A stretch of DNA of 64,000 bases, from the NCBI GenBank assembly GCA_009667805.1, contig CM019071.1, positions 47,627,593 to 47,691,592 on the forward strand. Direction: 5' to 3'. Shown here piece after piece: positions 1 through 10,005 of the stretch. The notes under the pieces were generated by a model that worked only from the letters and a program-made list of their open reading frames with translations, was not told the DNA's origin and did not search any database. Made by a program: the position numbers and the translations under genes. This stretch comes from Leptobrachium leishanense (lineage: Eukaryota > Chordata > Amphibia > Anura > Megophryidae). The first letter of the stretch is position 1, and each line of letters starts with the position of its first letter.

Positions 1-100
1 GCACAAGTAATCTAGTCACAGTTTATGTACGTGTTAGTGTCCCTTTAAATGTAATAAAGTATTAACATAAAGCCAAAACACGTTTTTTCACTATTTTCAG

Positions 101-144
101 TGGGTTCCCCCAGGAAAGCCAACCGAGGAAGCAACAAAAAAAAG
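101..144 (+). CDS. ltbp4: Possible upstream coding exon of LTBP4 long form (tentative)
   Basis: A pyrimidine-rich tract ending in TTTTCAG precedes position 101, and AAAG|GTGAAA after 144 could serve as a donor. Read in phase 0 the 44 bases give WVPPGKPTEEATKK plus two bases. Those two bases join exactly to the single leading base of exon 3783, giving Arg before VHFCGDQCC. The match is of phase and splice sites, not of conserved sequence: this basic, low-complexity linker region differs between LTBP paralogues, so homology cannot confirm it. The other two frames end in the wrong phase. The signal-peptide exon of the long form is not seen and would lie further upstream, outside the window. It may also be a chance match. 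Confidence 0.35.
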
Positions 145-616
145 GTGAAACACTGTCTTAGACCTCATTTTTTATCCCAAGAAGACTCGTCAATCTGGAA
201 GAGGAATCGCCTGGGCATCCCACGGACTGCGTGCGAAGCTCCTGAGCCGCTTAGCGTGTCTTGGCAGCGGGGGAACGAGCAGCCGTGCCAATTCTCAGCG
301 TTCCAGGGGAGATTATTGGTTTTCCGTGTGCCTGGATGGACCGTTTCATGTCAGCATCCTGCATTAGGGGACAGAACACTGTACCTGATGCACCGAGCAC
401 AACAAAAACGCACGCCATGGGCACCGCGGGACCAGCACGCTTCGAGCCGTTACTGCCTTGAGCCAAAAAGGGAGAATGAAGGAGCGTTTATACAGAGGGA
501 AAACCGCAATGTCAAAATGAGTTTTGTTTTAGAGAAAATGAAGGAACAGCTCGAAGAGAAAAAGTAGTTTCCTTCTTCCCCAAAGCTCAGCTAAACAGCG
601 AATCAGAGAATTAAGG

Positions 617-1054
617 GTTAGGCTGGGGTCAGACGAGCGTGATTTCTACGGACTGTACGTCCGTGCACACGGACGTACGGAAGACACAGTAGTGGCCACA
701 CAGTCCGTTTATTCACTGATGTATTTTTGTAGAAGGGAAAATAAAATAAAAAGCAAAACCATTTTGTCCGTGAAAAATGCTGGACGTATAAATGCGTCCG
801 TCTGACCACGTTCCATCACTCACACACAAAGCTATGCGGACGTTGCAGACGCAGCGCACTTTGTGCGGCCGTTCTAGCGGTTGTACGTTCTTGCCTGCCT
901 TGCGTCCGTGGGCCGCGGCCGTTGTGCGTCCGCAGTTCAGTGCGGACGTACTTCGTGTAACGGGCTCCGATGGGCTTCCTGTCATGCTATCACGGACGTA
1001 CTTTTAGGCGCAATCACGGACGTGAACACTACGCTCGTCTGACAGCAGCCTAAC
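617..1054. mobile_element. Non-autonomous DNA transposon with terminal inverted repeats, rich in ACGTCCGT motifs
   Basis: The left end GTTAGGCTG.GGTCAGACGAGCG and the right end CGCTCGTCTGACAGCAGCCTAAC are inverted copies of each other. The interior holds many short direct and inverted copies of ACGTCCGT, including a perfect 11-bp inverted repeat with a 2-bp loop at 655-678. There is no coding capacity. I could not find a convincing target-site duplication, so the superfamily is left open. Confidence 0.7.
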
Positions 1055-1493
1055 AGTTTATACATTTGTGAAAATGTAACCAATCGCGCTGGCCTGAGAC
1101 CCGCTCCTACCGCAATATGTCACGTGAGGAGTGCAGAAAGAAGAGGAAACCTGTCCTGTTATGGGCTGCAGCTCCTATTCCACCACTGCCTCCATGTACC
1201 CAGAGTGACGTCCATCTGTCCAGACATACATTTCCAGGTGGGACAGGTGGATACACAGCCATCGCTCCTGCACACGACACCTTCTCTGGATACTTTTTCA
1301 TGATGTACATTGATGCTTTAGTGTATTTAGGTATTTAATGGAGATTGTGATTTGTGAGATATATATATATATATCACAAAAAACAAAAAGGCAGCACTCA
1401 ACCATCACAAAGCATAACGGGCCGGTGTCTCTCAGGACAAATACAACTCACCACCAACTCCTACATTTAAAGACGTTAACAATTATTAACCCT
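1055..1493. other. Unique or weakly repetitive intron or upstream sequence
   Basis: I see no gene here. A short TATATA microsatellite lies at about 1360-1374. The stretch from 1375 to 1493 looks like part of a dispersed repeat, but I cannot set its limits. Confidence 0.4.
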
Positions 1494-1497
1494 TTAA

Positions 1498-1846
1498 GGC
1501 TGGCAGTCCAATGGCACCGTAGTGGGGCGACCGACTTGGTCACACGAGTACAGACAACGCCATCGACCGATCATGGTCATCCACTGGAAGCATCTGTGGA
1601 TGACCCTGATCGGCCAATGGAAATGCCAGCCCAAAAAAAAACGCTGCGGCTAGAAAAAAACCCAAAAAGGACAGTCCCTTCAAGCGTAGCCGAAGCGCGC
1701 GGGGGGGGGGGGGACTGACACGATTCACCGAAGGCTGCAATTAGGTTTCAGCACCAGGGACAATAACGCTGCTGGCTTGCAGAGGGGGGGGGGGGGGGAG
1801 CTGGAGGCAAGAGAAAAAAGTCTAGTCTTTAAAATAAAATAAAAAA

Positions 1847-1886
<40 letters not shown>

Positions 1887-2647
1887 ATTTTTTTTTAGGA
1901 ACCCATAATTTCACCTACAAAAATTCAGGAAAATAAATTTTTTTTTTTTTTTAATTCAATAAATAAGAGTTTTTGCTGCGGATTAAAACATGCATGGTTT
2001 AATAAAAACAAATTTATTTTTAACAATGAATCCTATGGGCTGTTGCACATAATCACTTCTCTATGGCACAATTTCCTTACCGCGGCACGACGGTTTAACT
2101 ATACAATTCATCTTTTCCATGTTTCCCTGCTGCGGCACGACGGTTTACCTATCAGGGCTATCAGAAAGAGGTGAAAAGCAGGAGAATGACTGGAGAATTG
2201 AAAATTCTAGGTCAAAATAGTCAAACCAGAAAAATTCTCCTATTTATCACACTTTCCAAATTGGCTATTTGTTCTAGATTGATTTCTTCTCCTGCCAATT
2301 CTCAAGGTTTTCACCTCTCTCTGAATAGCCCTGTATACAATTCATCTTTTTTCAGGTTTCCCTGCCGCGGCACGGCAGTTTAACTATACAATTAATCTTT
2401 TTTCATGTTTCTCTGCCACGGCACAGCGGTTTAACTATACATTTCCTCTATTTCATGTAAATTGTACCAGATCGTCTGATTTCATCTGACAAATGCCATG
2501 AAAATTGGAAGGATCGCTAATCTGTTGTAATCGCATAAAATCGTCTGAAATCGTCCGTCGGATGCAGTGCATGTTGTAGGATCGGTCGGACGACTTCAGA
2601 CGATATCGGATGATCGCACAAATACATCACCCAGTGGACGGCCGGCC
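1498..2647. mobile_element. Kolobok-like non-autonomous element with TTAA target duplication
   Basis: The ends GGCTGGCAGTCCAATGG and CCAGTGGACGGCCGGCC are inverted repeats with only a few mismatches. They are flanked directly by TTAA on both sides (1494-1497 and 2648-2651). TTAA duplication with ends starting GG is known for the Kolobok superfamily, which is abundant in frogs; piggyBac also uses TTAA but usually has other ends. The interior has poly-G tracts, AT-rich stretches, and a tandem repeat of about 55 bp (about 2080-2460) containing GCGGCACGACGGTTTAACTA. A shorter, related copy lies at 10006-10740. No transposase frame is present. Confidence 0.7.
2153..2333. mobile_element. 181-bp MITE nested inside the Kolobok-like element
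   Basis: The left end CAGGGCTATCAGAAAGAGG and the right end CCTCTCTCTGAATAGCCCTG are inverted repeats. Each side is flanked by TAT (2150-2152 and 2334-2336). Neighbouring units of the host tandem repeat read GTTTAACTATACAATTCATC without interruption, so the empty site can be read directly. The ends resemble those of the 906-bp element at 29361-30266, which also has a TAT duplication. Confidence 0.75.
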
Positions 2648-2651
2648 TTAA

Positions 2652-3782
2652 GATTTTTTTTGTGCAAATTTTTAATTCAATGAAAAATAAGAATCCCTTG
2701 GATCGTCAGGCAATGCCGCTGTCGGGCTCATCCTCACGTGGCAATAGCATTGGATGGGTTAAAATGTGATGAATATTGCAGGCCTGAGACCGGCTCAGAT
2801 GTCTGTCGGGGGGTGAGGGCCTTTAAAGACGCTTTTATCCCTGTTCGAGAGGTGTGGGTGGATGAATGGATCCAGCAGATGGCTGATAAATCTCTGCATG
2901 GAGTGGGCTTCACTTGGCTCGTGTCGCAGGGGGCGCGGTGGAATGGAGGCCATGATAAAGATGGCGTGCGGCGGAAACCTGCGAGGTGTTCCTTTGGCGG
3001 CCTGGATGTGTGGCGTGAATGGACATGGCATGGAATGGAACCTGGACAATTCCTAATCTCTTCTCCAGTGCTTTAGTGTCTCGGTAAAGTTTCCTCGCCG
3101 GAGATAAGACCAGAGAGCGTCTGTAACTCGCTCCCTCCCCAGATAACCCCGCGTCGCACGGAGTGACAGTAACACGGCTCCTTTAAAAGCCTAAACGTGT
3201 ACATTCCGTCTGCCATTTCACTGGGGGCCACACTGCCGGAAACGGAGGCTAAATTGTGATAAATCCAAATTTAAAGACCAAAATAAGATTTCTTTTCCCT
3301 AGCGCTGTGGAACATGTTGGCGCTTGAACATGGTGTGGAGAGGGACAGGGCAGAGGCACAATGGGGAGGAGAAATGGGACAGAATTAGGGTCAGAGTGAA
3401 AAGGGCAAAGGCACATCAAAATGATGATCTCTAGGCCCTCTATGAAGGGAACGTTATTCTCTGTATTTGTGGTTAATCGTGATCTGATGGAGAAATCTCA
3501 AAAATGTCTTTTATTTTTTGTTGATGATGATTTTAATCCTTAGTAATATAATACATCAGCGCGTCGGCTCAAACCTGGGTCTAGATCACAATATCTTACA
3601 GTACATACTAAGAGTCTCTATTTAGGGTCCAAATCCCTCTTTTTCCCCCCAATTCTAAATGACATTTTGATATAAATGGCCTCCATAGGTCTTTACGACA
3701 TCTGAAAAGTCTGGGAGTAGCCGGATCTCAGGCCCCGCATAACGTTGTTACGAGTTGTATTAACACCTCTTTATCTTTCCAG
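2652..3782 (+). other. Intron or upstream sequence, no gene seen
   Basis: This is mostly non-repetitive. Short open frames at 2738-3076 have no recognisable domain. The last 20 bases are pyrimidine-rich and end in CCAG, forming the acceptor of the exon at 3783. Confidence 0.5.
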
Positions 3783-3853
3783 GGTTCATTTCTGCGGGGA
3801 CCAGTGCTGCCCGGGGTGGAGTGTCACCCCCAAAAACGGCCTGTGCACCCGAG
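3783..3853 (+). CDS. ltbp4: LTBP4 long-form exon: CGDQCCPGW motif before EGF-like domain 1
   Basis: This 71-bp exon begins with one base of a split codon and ends with one (CGAG|GTGAGG). It encodes VHFCGDQCCPGWSVTPKN and continues to GLCTR. The C-x-x-x-C-C-x-G-W pattern, directly before an EGF-like domain, is characteristic of the N-terminal region of long LTBPs and of the matching region in fibrillins. In those families the segment takes part in binding to extracellular matrix. The acceptor is CTTTCCAG. The phase fits the next exon, where the split codon becomes Ala. I assign it to LTBP4 rather than LTBP1 or LTBP2 because of the downstream exons. It belongs only to the long isoform. Confidence 0.85.
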
Positions 3854-4225
3854 GTGAGGGGTCTTGGGCATAAACCCACCCAATAGGCTGTCGTTATGAC
3901 ACAAAATCCTGTTTATCCATTATTACAGCCGCTGTTTACGCATAAATGACAAATTACTTATCAAATGAAATAAAATTGACCCTTTTCCTGTTTTTTTTAA
4001 TCAAAAAGCTCCATAATAATGGCAACAGCACAGAATCCAGCACCAACGCGACCGATAGGTGTAATGTCCATATAATTAACCACTTACACAACATACACTG
4101 TCCAGGGTAGTGACGGCTGCCCTTGATACCCCAAGTATATGTCCCAGAATGCTTAGCATGGCAGGTGATGCAGAATGTGGTTTCCTCGATCGCTCAGGAT
4201 GGAATCTGTTCTCTTGTATTTTCAG

Positions 4226-4577
4226 CCGTTTGCACCCCCCGCTGTAAGAATGGCGGCTCGTGCAGAAAACCTCAGACCTGCCTGTGTAAGGTGGGCTTTG
4301 AGGGGCCTCGATGTGAAAAACAGCACTCACGTTCTACTGGGGGCGCCGGCGTGAAGAAGAGAGAGTCTAACACCACCTATTCATCGCCAGAACCAGCTGC
4401 CATGCCAACCGATGCCACACTGCACTCACCGGTACTGTCGCCTCACTTTGCCACAGCGCCCGCCTCAACCTCCACAGCTCCAGTCACTCATACCGAGGTG
4501 GATCCCAGACGTGATGGAAACAAGATGCCAGGCGTGCCCGTCAAGAGGCAGATCTCACTTAGTTGGCAATCTCTGAC
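4226..4577 (+). CDS. ltbp4: LTBP4 long-form exon: EGF-like domain 1 and proline/threonine-rich linker
   Basis: This 352-bp exon is entered in phase 1 (CTCTTGTATTTTCAG acceptor) and left in phase 2 (CTGAC|GTAAGA donor). It opens with a complete six-cysteine EGF-like module: VCTPRCKNGGSCRKPQTCLC followed by KVGFEGPRC. The module lacks the D-x-D-E start of calcium-binding EGFs, as expected for EGF1. A linker rich in Ser, Thr and Pro follows, then the basic segment VKRQISLSWQSLT, close to the RKRQVSLNWQPLT that I recall from the human long isoform. That segment is the best LTBP4-specific mark in the exon. An N-glycosylation sequon is present at ESNTTY (N-T-T). The long-isoform N-terminus is thought to mediate matrix binding. 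Confidence 0.9.
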
Positions 4578-4799
4578 GTAAGACAATTAAGCTGCGTGAG
4601 ATTCCGGTTACAAAAAATGATGGGAGAGAGGCAGACTCAGTAGATCAGTGCTGTCAAACTCAGCCCCCCCCCCCCATGTTTCAGAACCACAACACCCATG
4701 ATACCCTGGTCATTTTTTGCATTTAAAGGATTTTGGGAATTTGACACATCAACGTCCATTGACTGAGTCTGAAGCCCTGCCATAGATACTCGGACTCAC

Positions 4800-5040
4800 C
4801 GTAAACTAGCACAGGAGCTCTGGGACATGTCCCTCCCCCTGCAGGGTGACAGACAGGAGGGAGCTCTGGGATATGGAGTCTGCTTTTCCTCCTGCAGGGT
4901 GACACAGACAGGAGGAGCTCTGGGACACAGTCTGCTCCTTCCCTTACAGGGTGAGACAGGAGGGAGCTCTGGGATACAGAGTCTGCTCCTTCCCTTACAG
5001 GTTGAGACAGGAGGGAATTCTGGGACAGAGCGTTCCACAA
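4800..5040. repeat. Tandem array, unit about 50 bp, about 5 copies
   Basis: Successive units carry GACAGGAGGGAGCTCTGGGA followed by GTCTGCTCCTTCCCTTACAG. Units differ by substitutions and small indels. Confidence 0.8.
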
Positions 5041-5519
5041 CATCCATGAAGTGGTGCAATCTACGTGTGTAATAACACTGCAGGCTGATGTTATAAGAGG
5101 CCGTGGACAGTCACGCTTGTTTTCACAAAGCATTGGACCCAAATCGGAAAGGAGCGTCATTTTATTTTTTAGTGTAACCTGACAGTAAGAGCTTAAATGT
5201 CTACGAGACCAATAAAACGAAGCCAGCAGGTTCCATGAATTATAAGTATAGATTTTTTTACAATACCCTGTGTGTCCTGCAGGAGGCGCACTCGTCCAAC
5301 ATATCCAAAACCGACTGGCTTGTATAATAATGTAAAGCAGGTTGTGTTTTAGCAGCTGAATCTCTGCCTTTAAATTCCATCACTTCCTGTAACTCAAAAA
5401 AGAAAAACTAGTTTCATCTAACATTCCAATAGACAGTTTTATGACATCACAGAAACTAAAAGACCTGCCGCAAACCTGGCCAATGCGTCACTGGCGCCAC
5501 CTACACCAACAGAAGGGGG

Positions 5520-5762
5520 CACATCGCACCTGCACGCATTAAGGTTGCAGGGTTTCATGTAGAGTGGAGCACAGCAAAACATGCTGCCCTGCAACATGTA
5601 TAATACATATGCAGCAGGAAGGAAATCAAGGCAGGTCACCTAGGATTCCTTACCGGCAGTGTATTGATTATACATGCTGCAGGGTGGCATTTTTCACGCA
5701 CTGCCCATCAGCATGAATAAATTATATGTGTCCAGGAAAACATGGCCGACCTGGTAACCCTA
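5520..5762. mobile_element. MITE-like dispersed repeat, copy 1
   Basis: Segments such as GCTGCCCTGCAACATGTATA, AGGTCACCTAGGATTCCTTA and CAGGAAAACATGGCCGACCT recur at 56341-56594. Part of the right end recurs at 12228-12285. The right end CCAGGAAAACATGGCCGACC is the inverse of the left end of the 56-kb copy, so the intact element has terminal inverted repeats. The left end of this copy is not clear. Confidence 0.6.
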
Positions 5763-6089
5763 GAATGCACGCGCGCCACGATGACAGGCAGCCTGGCTGA
5801 AAAGCTAATCAGGGCTCGTACATGAGCTTAACAAGTTGGATTTCAACTATTTAAGCACCACAGCCGCCATTAAGCAGGAACTCGTGGTGCATTTTCCCGT
5901 AGGCCTCCCCAAAACCAGATGACAGCACCAAACCATGAGGCGCGCGTCACATATGTCATGGCGGGTCTGTATCGGCCGCTAACAAATGTATACATAGGTT
6001 TATTCTTAGAAAACCAACAGAACATCCCATAAACCCACTTACCATCACTGTGAGATGCGAAACCATCTGCTCAGCCTGCACTCCACCCT

Positions 6090-7170
6090 GTATGTGCCTC
6101 TCACAGGGCAGGAAGCTTCAAACGAATAAATCTTTATTGCTCCATTCTGTCCCTCACAGGAGAGGTTGCTTCAAACGAACAAAACCTTTATTAGTACAGT
6201 ATGTCCCTCACAGGAAAGGAAGGTTCAAACTATCAAATCTTTATTGCTTCAACCTGTCTGTGTCCATCAAAGGAAAGGGAGCTTCAAACTAATAAATCTT
6301 TATTGCTCCATTCTGTCACTCACAAGAGAATAAGCTTCCAAGCAGGCATGGGATAGACATAAGGCTATCCTAAATAAAAGATAAATCCAGGTAAAGTATC
6401 CATGTAATTGGGCAAACTAGATGGGCCGAAAGGTTCTTATCTGCCGACATTTTTCTATGTTTAAACTAACAAACCTTTATTAGTACAATATCACCCTCAC
6501 AAGAAGGAAGCTTCAAACTAACAAATCTTTATTATTACAATATCACCCTCACAGAAAAGCAAGCTTCAAAACTGACAAACCTTTCCTGCTCCATTCTGTC
6601 ACCCCCCCCCCCATGAAAAAAGCATCAAAAACAGTAGAACTTTATTGCTCCAATCTGACAATCCCAGGAAAGGAAGCTTCAAACAAATCTTTATTGTTCT
6701 CTTTCTGTCCCTCACAAGAAAGGAAGCCTCAAACTATCAAAACCTTAGTGCTCAATCTGTATTTCTGTGTCTATCACAAACAAGGAAGCTTCAAACTTAC
6801 AAATCTTTATTGCTCCAACCTGTCCCACTATGTCCCTAAGAAGAAAGGAAGATTCAAACTAACAAATCTTTATTGCTCCAACCTGTCCCACTATGTCCCT
6901 AAGAAGAAAGGAAGATTCAAACTAACAAATCTTTATTGCTCCATTCCAGCCCGTCTCTCACAGGTATACAAGTTTCAAACGAAGCTTTATTCATCATGTC
7001 TCTGCTTAGGGACTACAAATGGCCAGGACTGCTCACTGGAAAGGAAGCTTCAAACAAGCAAAACTTTATTGCTTCATTTTGCACTTCTATTTCCGAACAA
7101 GGTTGGAAATGGCCACGCCCCCTCTTCCGGAAGCGAAAAAGATTCAAAGAAATAAAACTTTATTGCTCAT
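6090..7170. repeat. Degenerate tandem array, unit about 50-70 bp, 15-20 copies
   Basis: Units share GGAAGCTTCAAACTAACAAA and TCTTTATTGCTCCA, followed by a variable CTGTCCCTCACA stretch. Two adjacent units at 6835-6945 are nearly identical, showing recent duplication. The array is interrupted at about 6333-6470 by a dispersed repeat. Confidence 0.8.
6333..6470. mobile_element. Fragment of a dispersed repeat typical of frog genomes
   Basis: The stretch holds AACTAGATGGGCCGAAAGG followed by TTCTTATCTGCCGAC. I recognise this from memory as a very common frog interspersed-repeat end; the family name is not certain. It sits between two units of the surrounding array. Confidence 0.5.
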
Positions 7171-7331
7171 TTGATAGTCATGGAGGGCAGGGGGTGAATG
7201 TAAGGAAAGGCTGAGGGATATTGCAAGGACAGTTACATTTTATCTTTGACCCTCCAGGATAAAATATTTAATTATTGTAAAAAAAAAATAAAAAATTGTA
7301 AGTTAACCCTGTTCTGTCCTCTCCCTCCCAG

Positions 7332-7513
7332 CATTCAGGAGCTGCAGTCCATCCTGCAGAAGAAAGGGCCGGCCGCCAATGATAAGATGGTCTATCTACT
7401 GACCAAACACCTGGAGGAGCAGAAGAATCGAACGGCTAAAGGAGGATGGCTGGAAAACACCCTGCGCACCCCGAGTGGAGAGTATGCCGTCCGTAAGCAG
7501 GTCCTGATATCTG
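7332..7513 (+). CDS. ltbp4: LTBP4 long-form exon: basic linker before EGF-like domain 2
   Basis: This 182-bp exon carries IQELQSILQKKGPAAND and ends YAVRKQVLIS plus one base. The start resembles the TLQEARALLKRR stretch that follows the WQPLT motif in the human long form. It is entered in phase 2 and left in phase 1 at TCTG|GTGGGT. That donor makes the product read ...VLIS-V-LCPLIC across the 44.8-kb intron to exon 52275; the human long form has VLCPLIC at the same place. A competing donor at CAG|GTCCTG (7500/7501) would break the phase. The segment is charged and has no cysteine, so it is a flexible linker. One sequon, N-R-T, is present. Confidence 0.88.
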
Positions 7514-8255
7514 GTGGGTACCGCGCATGGGGCGGAGTCCGGTTACCACGTTTATAAAGGTAGATAGGCAGATGTTTGCACTTTATCGCTCTGGATTGAA
7601 CATGGTGACTTGACATGTGTCCAGCACAACCGCCAGGGGTCAAGTGGAGGAGGAACGCGTGGGAAAGCAGTTTTTCCACTAATTTTGCAGAAGGAACGGA
7701 GTTCTCATTGGTCCCACACACTACACTGTTTGTATCCAGGTGCTTAATATTTATCGTCACTTATCATAAAGATTTGCTAAAACATATATAAATATATATA
7801 TGAAAATTTATAAGATTTGAGTCTTTGTTTATGTTACGTGCGAGATGATACTTACGGGACAGTAATCGTGGGGAGTTCCCACGCTCATTTTTTTAGGACT
7901 TGACCCCTGAAAACTACCATGCGTGTTGTCGTATAATATTCTGCAGGGTAAGCAGATAATAATTAGGCAGAAACAGGGAAAGAATAATAGATAGATAAAT
8001 TGATAGAGACAGATGAAAGATAGACAGACAAACAGATGATAGACAGAGACACACAGATGACGGATACAACAGACAGACAGATGATTGATACAACAAAAAG
8101 ACAGATGATAGATGATTGGTGTGACATACGGGCACACAGTTGATAGATGATTGATACGCAGACACACATAAAATGATTTATACGACATACACAAAGATAG
8201 AGGACAGACAAAGACGTAGATGAGAGATAGATAGGTGAAACTCATCAGACACACA
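7514..8255. repeat. Intron start, then degenerate GATA/GACA-type repeat
   Basis: Positions 7514-7970 show no gene or clear repeat. From about 7970 to 8255 the sequence is a diverged mixture of GATAGATA and GACAGACA, the left, older flank of the cleaner array at 8833-9925. Confidence 0.65.
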
Positions 8256-8832
8256 CAGGATTATTTAAAGAGAATCGAAAAGTCACCGCACGTTCGGTGA
8301 CTTTTCGTTCTCTTCAATTTGGGGCGATACGTCAATCCCATTCCGGCGACCCTGCGGTGTATTCAGCAAGCACCACAGGGCCGTCATAGTGCAGGGAAAA
8401 GCCGCCGCAAACCTGCCGAAAACTCACCGCAAAAACCCAGCAAATGCACGCCGAAACCCGCAAAAACATCTGGATTAACCCGCCGAAAACTCCGGAAAAA
8501 CCCAAGCAGGAGCCGATCACATGCAGCGCAGCCGCCGGAAAAGCCGAAGCCGCAGACGAACGGAGTGAATAAATTAGAAAAACAGTTTGCTTGAATGTTT
8601 GAAAAGTGAAACGCTGTTTGCAAAGAAACTACTGAGCGAAAATGTCTGAAATTTACATATAAAATCCAATGAATGATAATAAAAAGGGCTGCTACATAAA
8701 AAAAAATCCAGAAAAATGCTTAAAATATCCTAAAAAATCTATAAATAAAGAGACTCTTTACTGCAGAATATTATAATCAACGGTTTATTAGATATTGAAT
8801 TAAAACGGGAATATTTGTAACATCGAAGCCTA
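8256..8832. mobile_element. Truncated DNA element with 5' hairpin, copy 1
   Basis: The start CAGGATTATTTAAAGAGAAT leads into a hairpin with the perfect 13-bp stem CGAAAAGTCACCG / CGGTGACTTTTCG. From there to about 8832 it matches 29361-29968, with small indels, up to TTGAAGCCTA (here TCGAAGCCTA). The last third of the element, with its right inverted repeat, is missing; tandem array begins instead. The element therefore sits inside the GATA/GACA array, and its 3' end was lost. Confidence 0.75.
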
Positions 8833-9925
8833 GCTGATAGATGATTGATACGACAGACACATAGATGATTGATACGACAGACAGACACACAGATGATAGA
8901 TGATTGATACGACAGACAGACACAGATGATAGATGATTGATACGACAGACAGACACACAGATGATAGATGATTGATACGGCAGACACACAGATGATTGAT
9001 ACGACAGACACACAGATGATAGATGATTGATACGACAGACACACAGATGATTGATACGACAGACACAGATGATTGATACGACAGACAGACACACAGATGA
9101 TAGATGATTGATACGACAGACAGACACACAGATGATAGATGATTGATACGACAGACAGACACACAGATGATAGATGATTGATACGACAGACAGACACACA
9201 GATGATAGATGATTGATACGACAGACAGACACACAGATGATAGATGATTGATACGACAGACAGACACACAGATGATAGATGATTGATACGACAGACAGAC
9301 ACACAGAAGATAGATGATTGATACGGCAGACAGACACACAGATGATTGATACGACAGACACACAGATGATAGATGATTGATACGGCAGACACACAGATGA
9401 TTGATACGACAGACACACAGATGATTGATACGACAGACACACAGATGATTGATACGACAGACAGACACACAGATGATAGATGATTGATACGACAGACAGA
9501 CACACAGATGATAGATGATTGATACGACAGACAGACACACAGATGATAGATGATTGATACGACAGACAGATGATAGATGATTGATACGGCAGACAGACAC
9601 ACAGATGATTGATACGACAGACAGACAGACACACAGACGATAGATGATTGATACGGCAGACAGACACACAGATGATTGATACGACACACACAGATGATAG
9701 ATGATTGATACGGCAGACAGACACACAGATGATTGATACGACAGACACACAGATGATAGATGATTGATACGACAGACACACAGATGATTGATACGACAGA
9801 CACACAGATGATTGATACGACAGACACACAGATGATAGATGATTGATACGACAGACAGACTGATAGATGATTGATACGACAGACACGCATGATAGATGCG
9901 ACAGACAGACACACAGATGATTAAT
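8833..9925. repeat. 35-bp GATA/GACA minisatellite, about 35 units of mixed length
   Basis: The full unit is GATACGACAGACAGACACAC followed by AGATGATAGATGATT. Shorter units lack the GATAGATGATT part. The composition (GATA and GACA tetramers) is of the Bkm type known from many vertebrate genomes and sometimes enriched on sex chromosomes. Long open frames on the minus strand arise only because the unit is stop-free. Confidence 0.92.
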
Positions 9926-10005
9926 AATATAGATCAAAGGATAGATGACAGACTGACAGATAATACATATAATAGATGGATTTATAGATAGAAGGATAGA
10001 TAGGG

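Larger units (their letters stand above)
4578..7331 (+). other. LTBP4 long-form intron with two small tandem arrays and repeat fragments
   Basis: The intron runs from donor 4578 to acceptor 7331 (CCCTCCCAG). A fragment starting CTGTCAAACTC near 4650, followed by poly-C, resembles the end of the hAT-type fold-back element at about 51929-52076. Arrays lie at 4800-5040 and 6090-7170 and a MITE-like repeat at about 5520-5762. The remaining stretches (5041-5440 and 5763-6050) hold nothing I recognise. Confidence 0.6.

Noticed and set aside
7501..7502. Alternative donor CAG|GTCCTG for the long-form exon
   Set aside because: It would change the phase and destroy the in-frame join to LCPLIC; the donor after 7513 fits.
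8739..9937. Three overlapping cysteine-rich frames of 360-391 codons
   Set aside because: All three minus frames are open across the 35-bp GATA/GACA array; the cysteines come from GACA read backwards.
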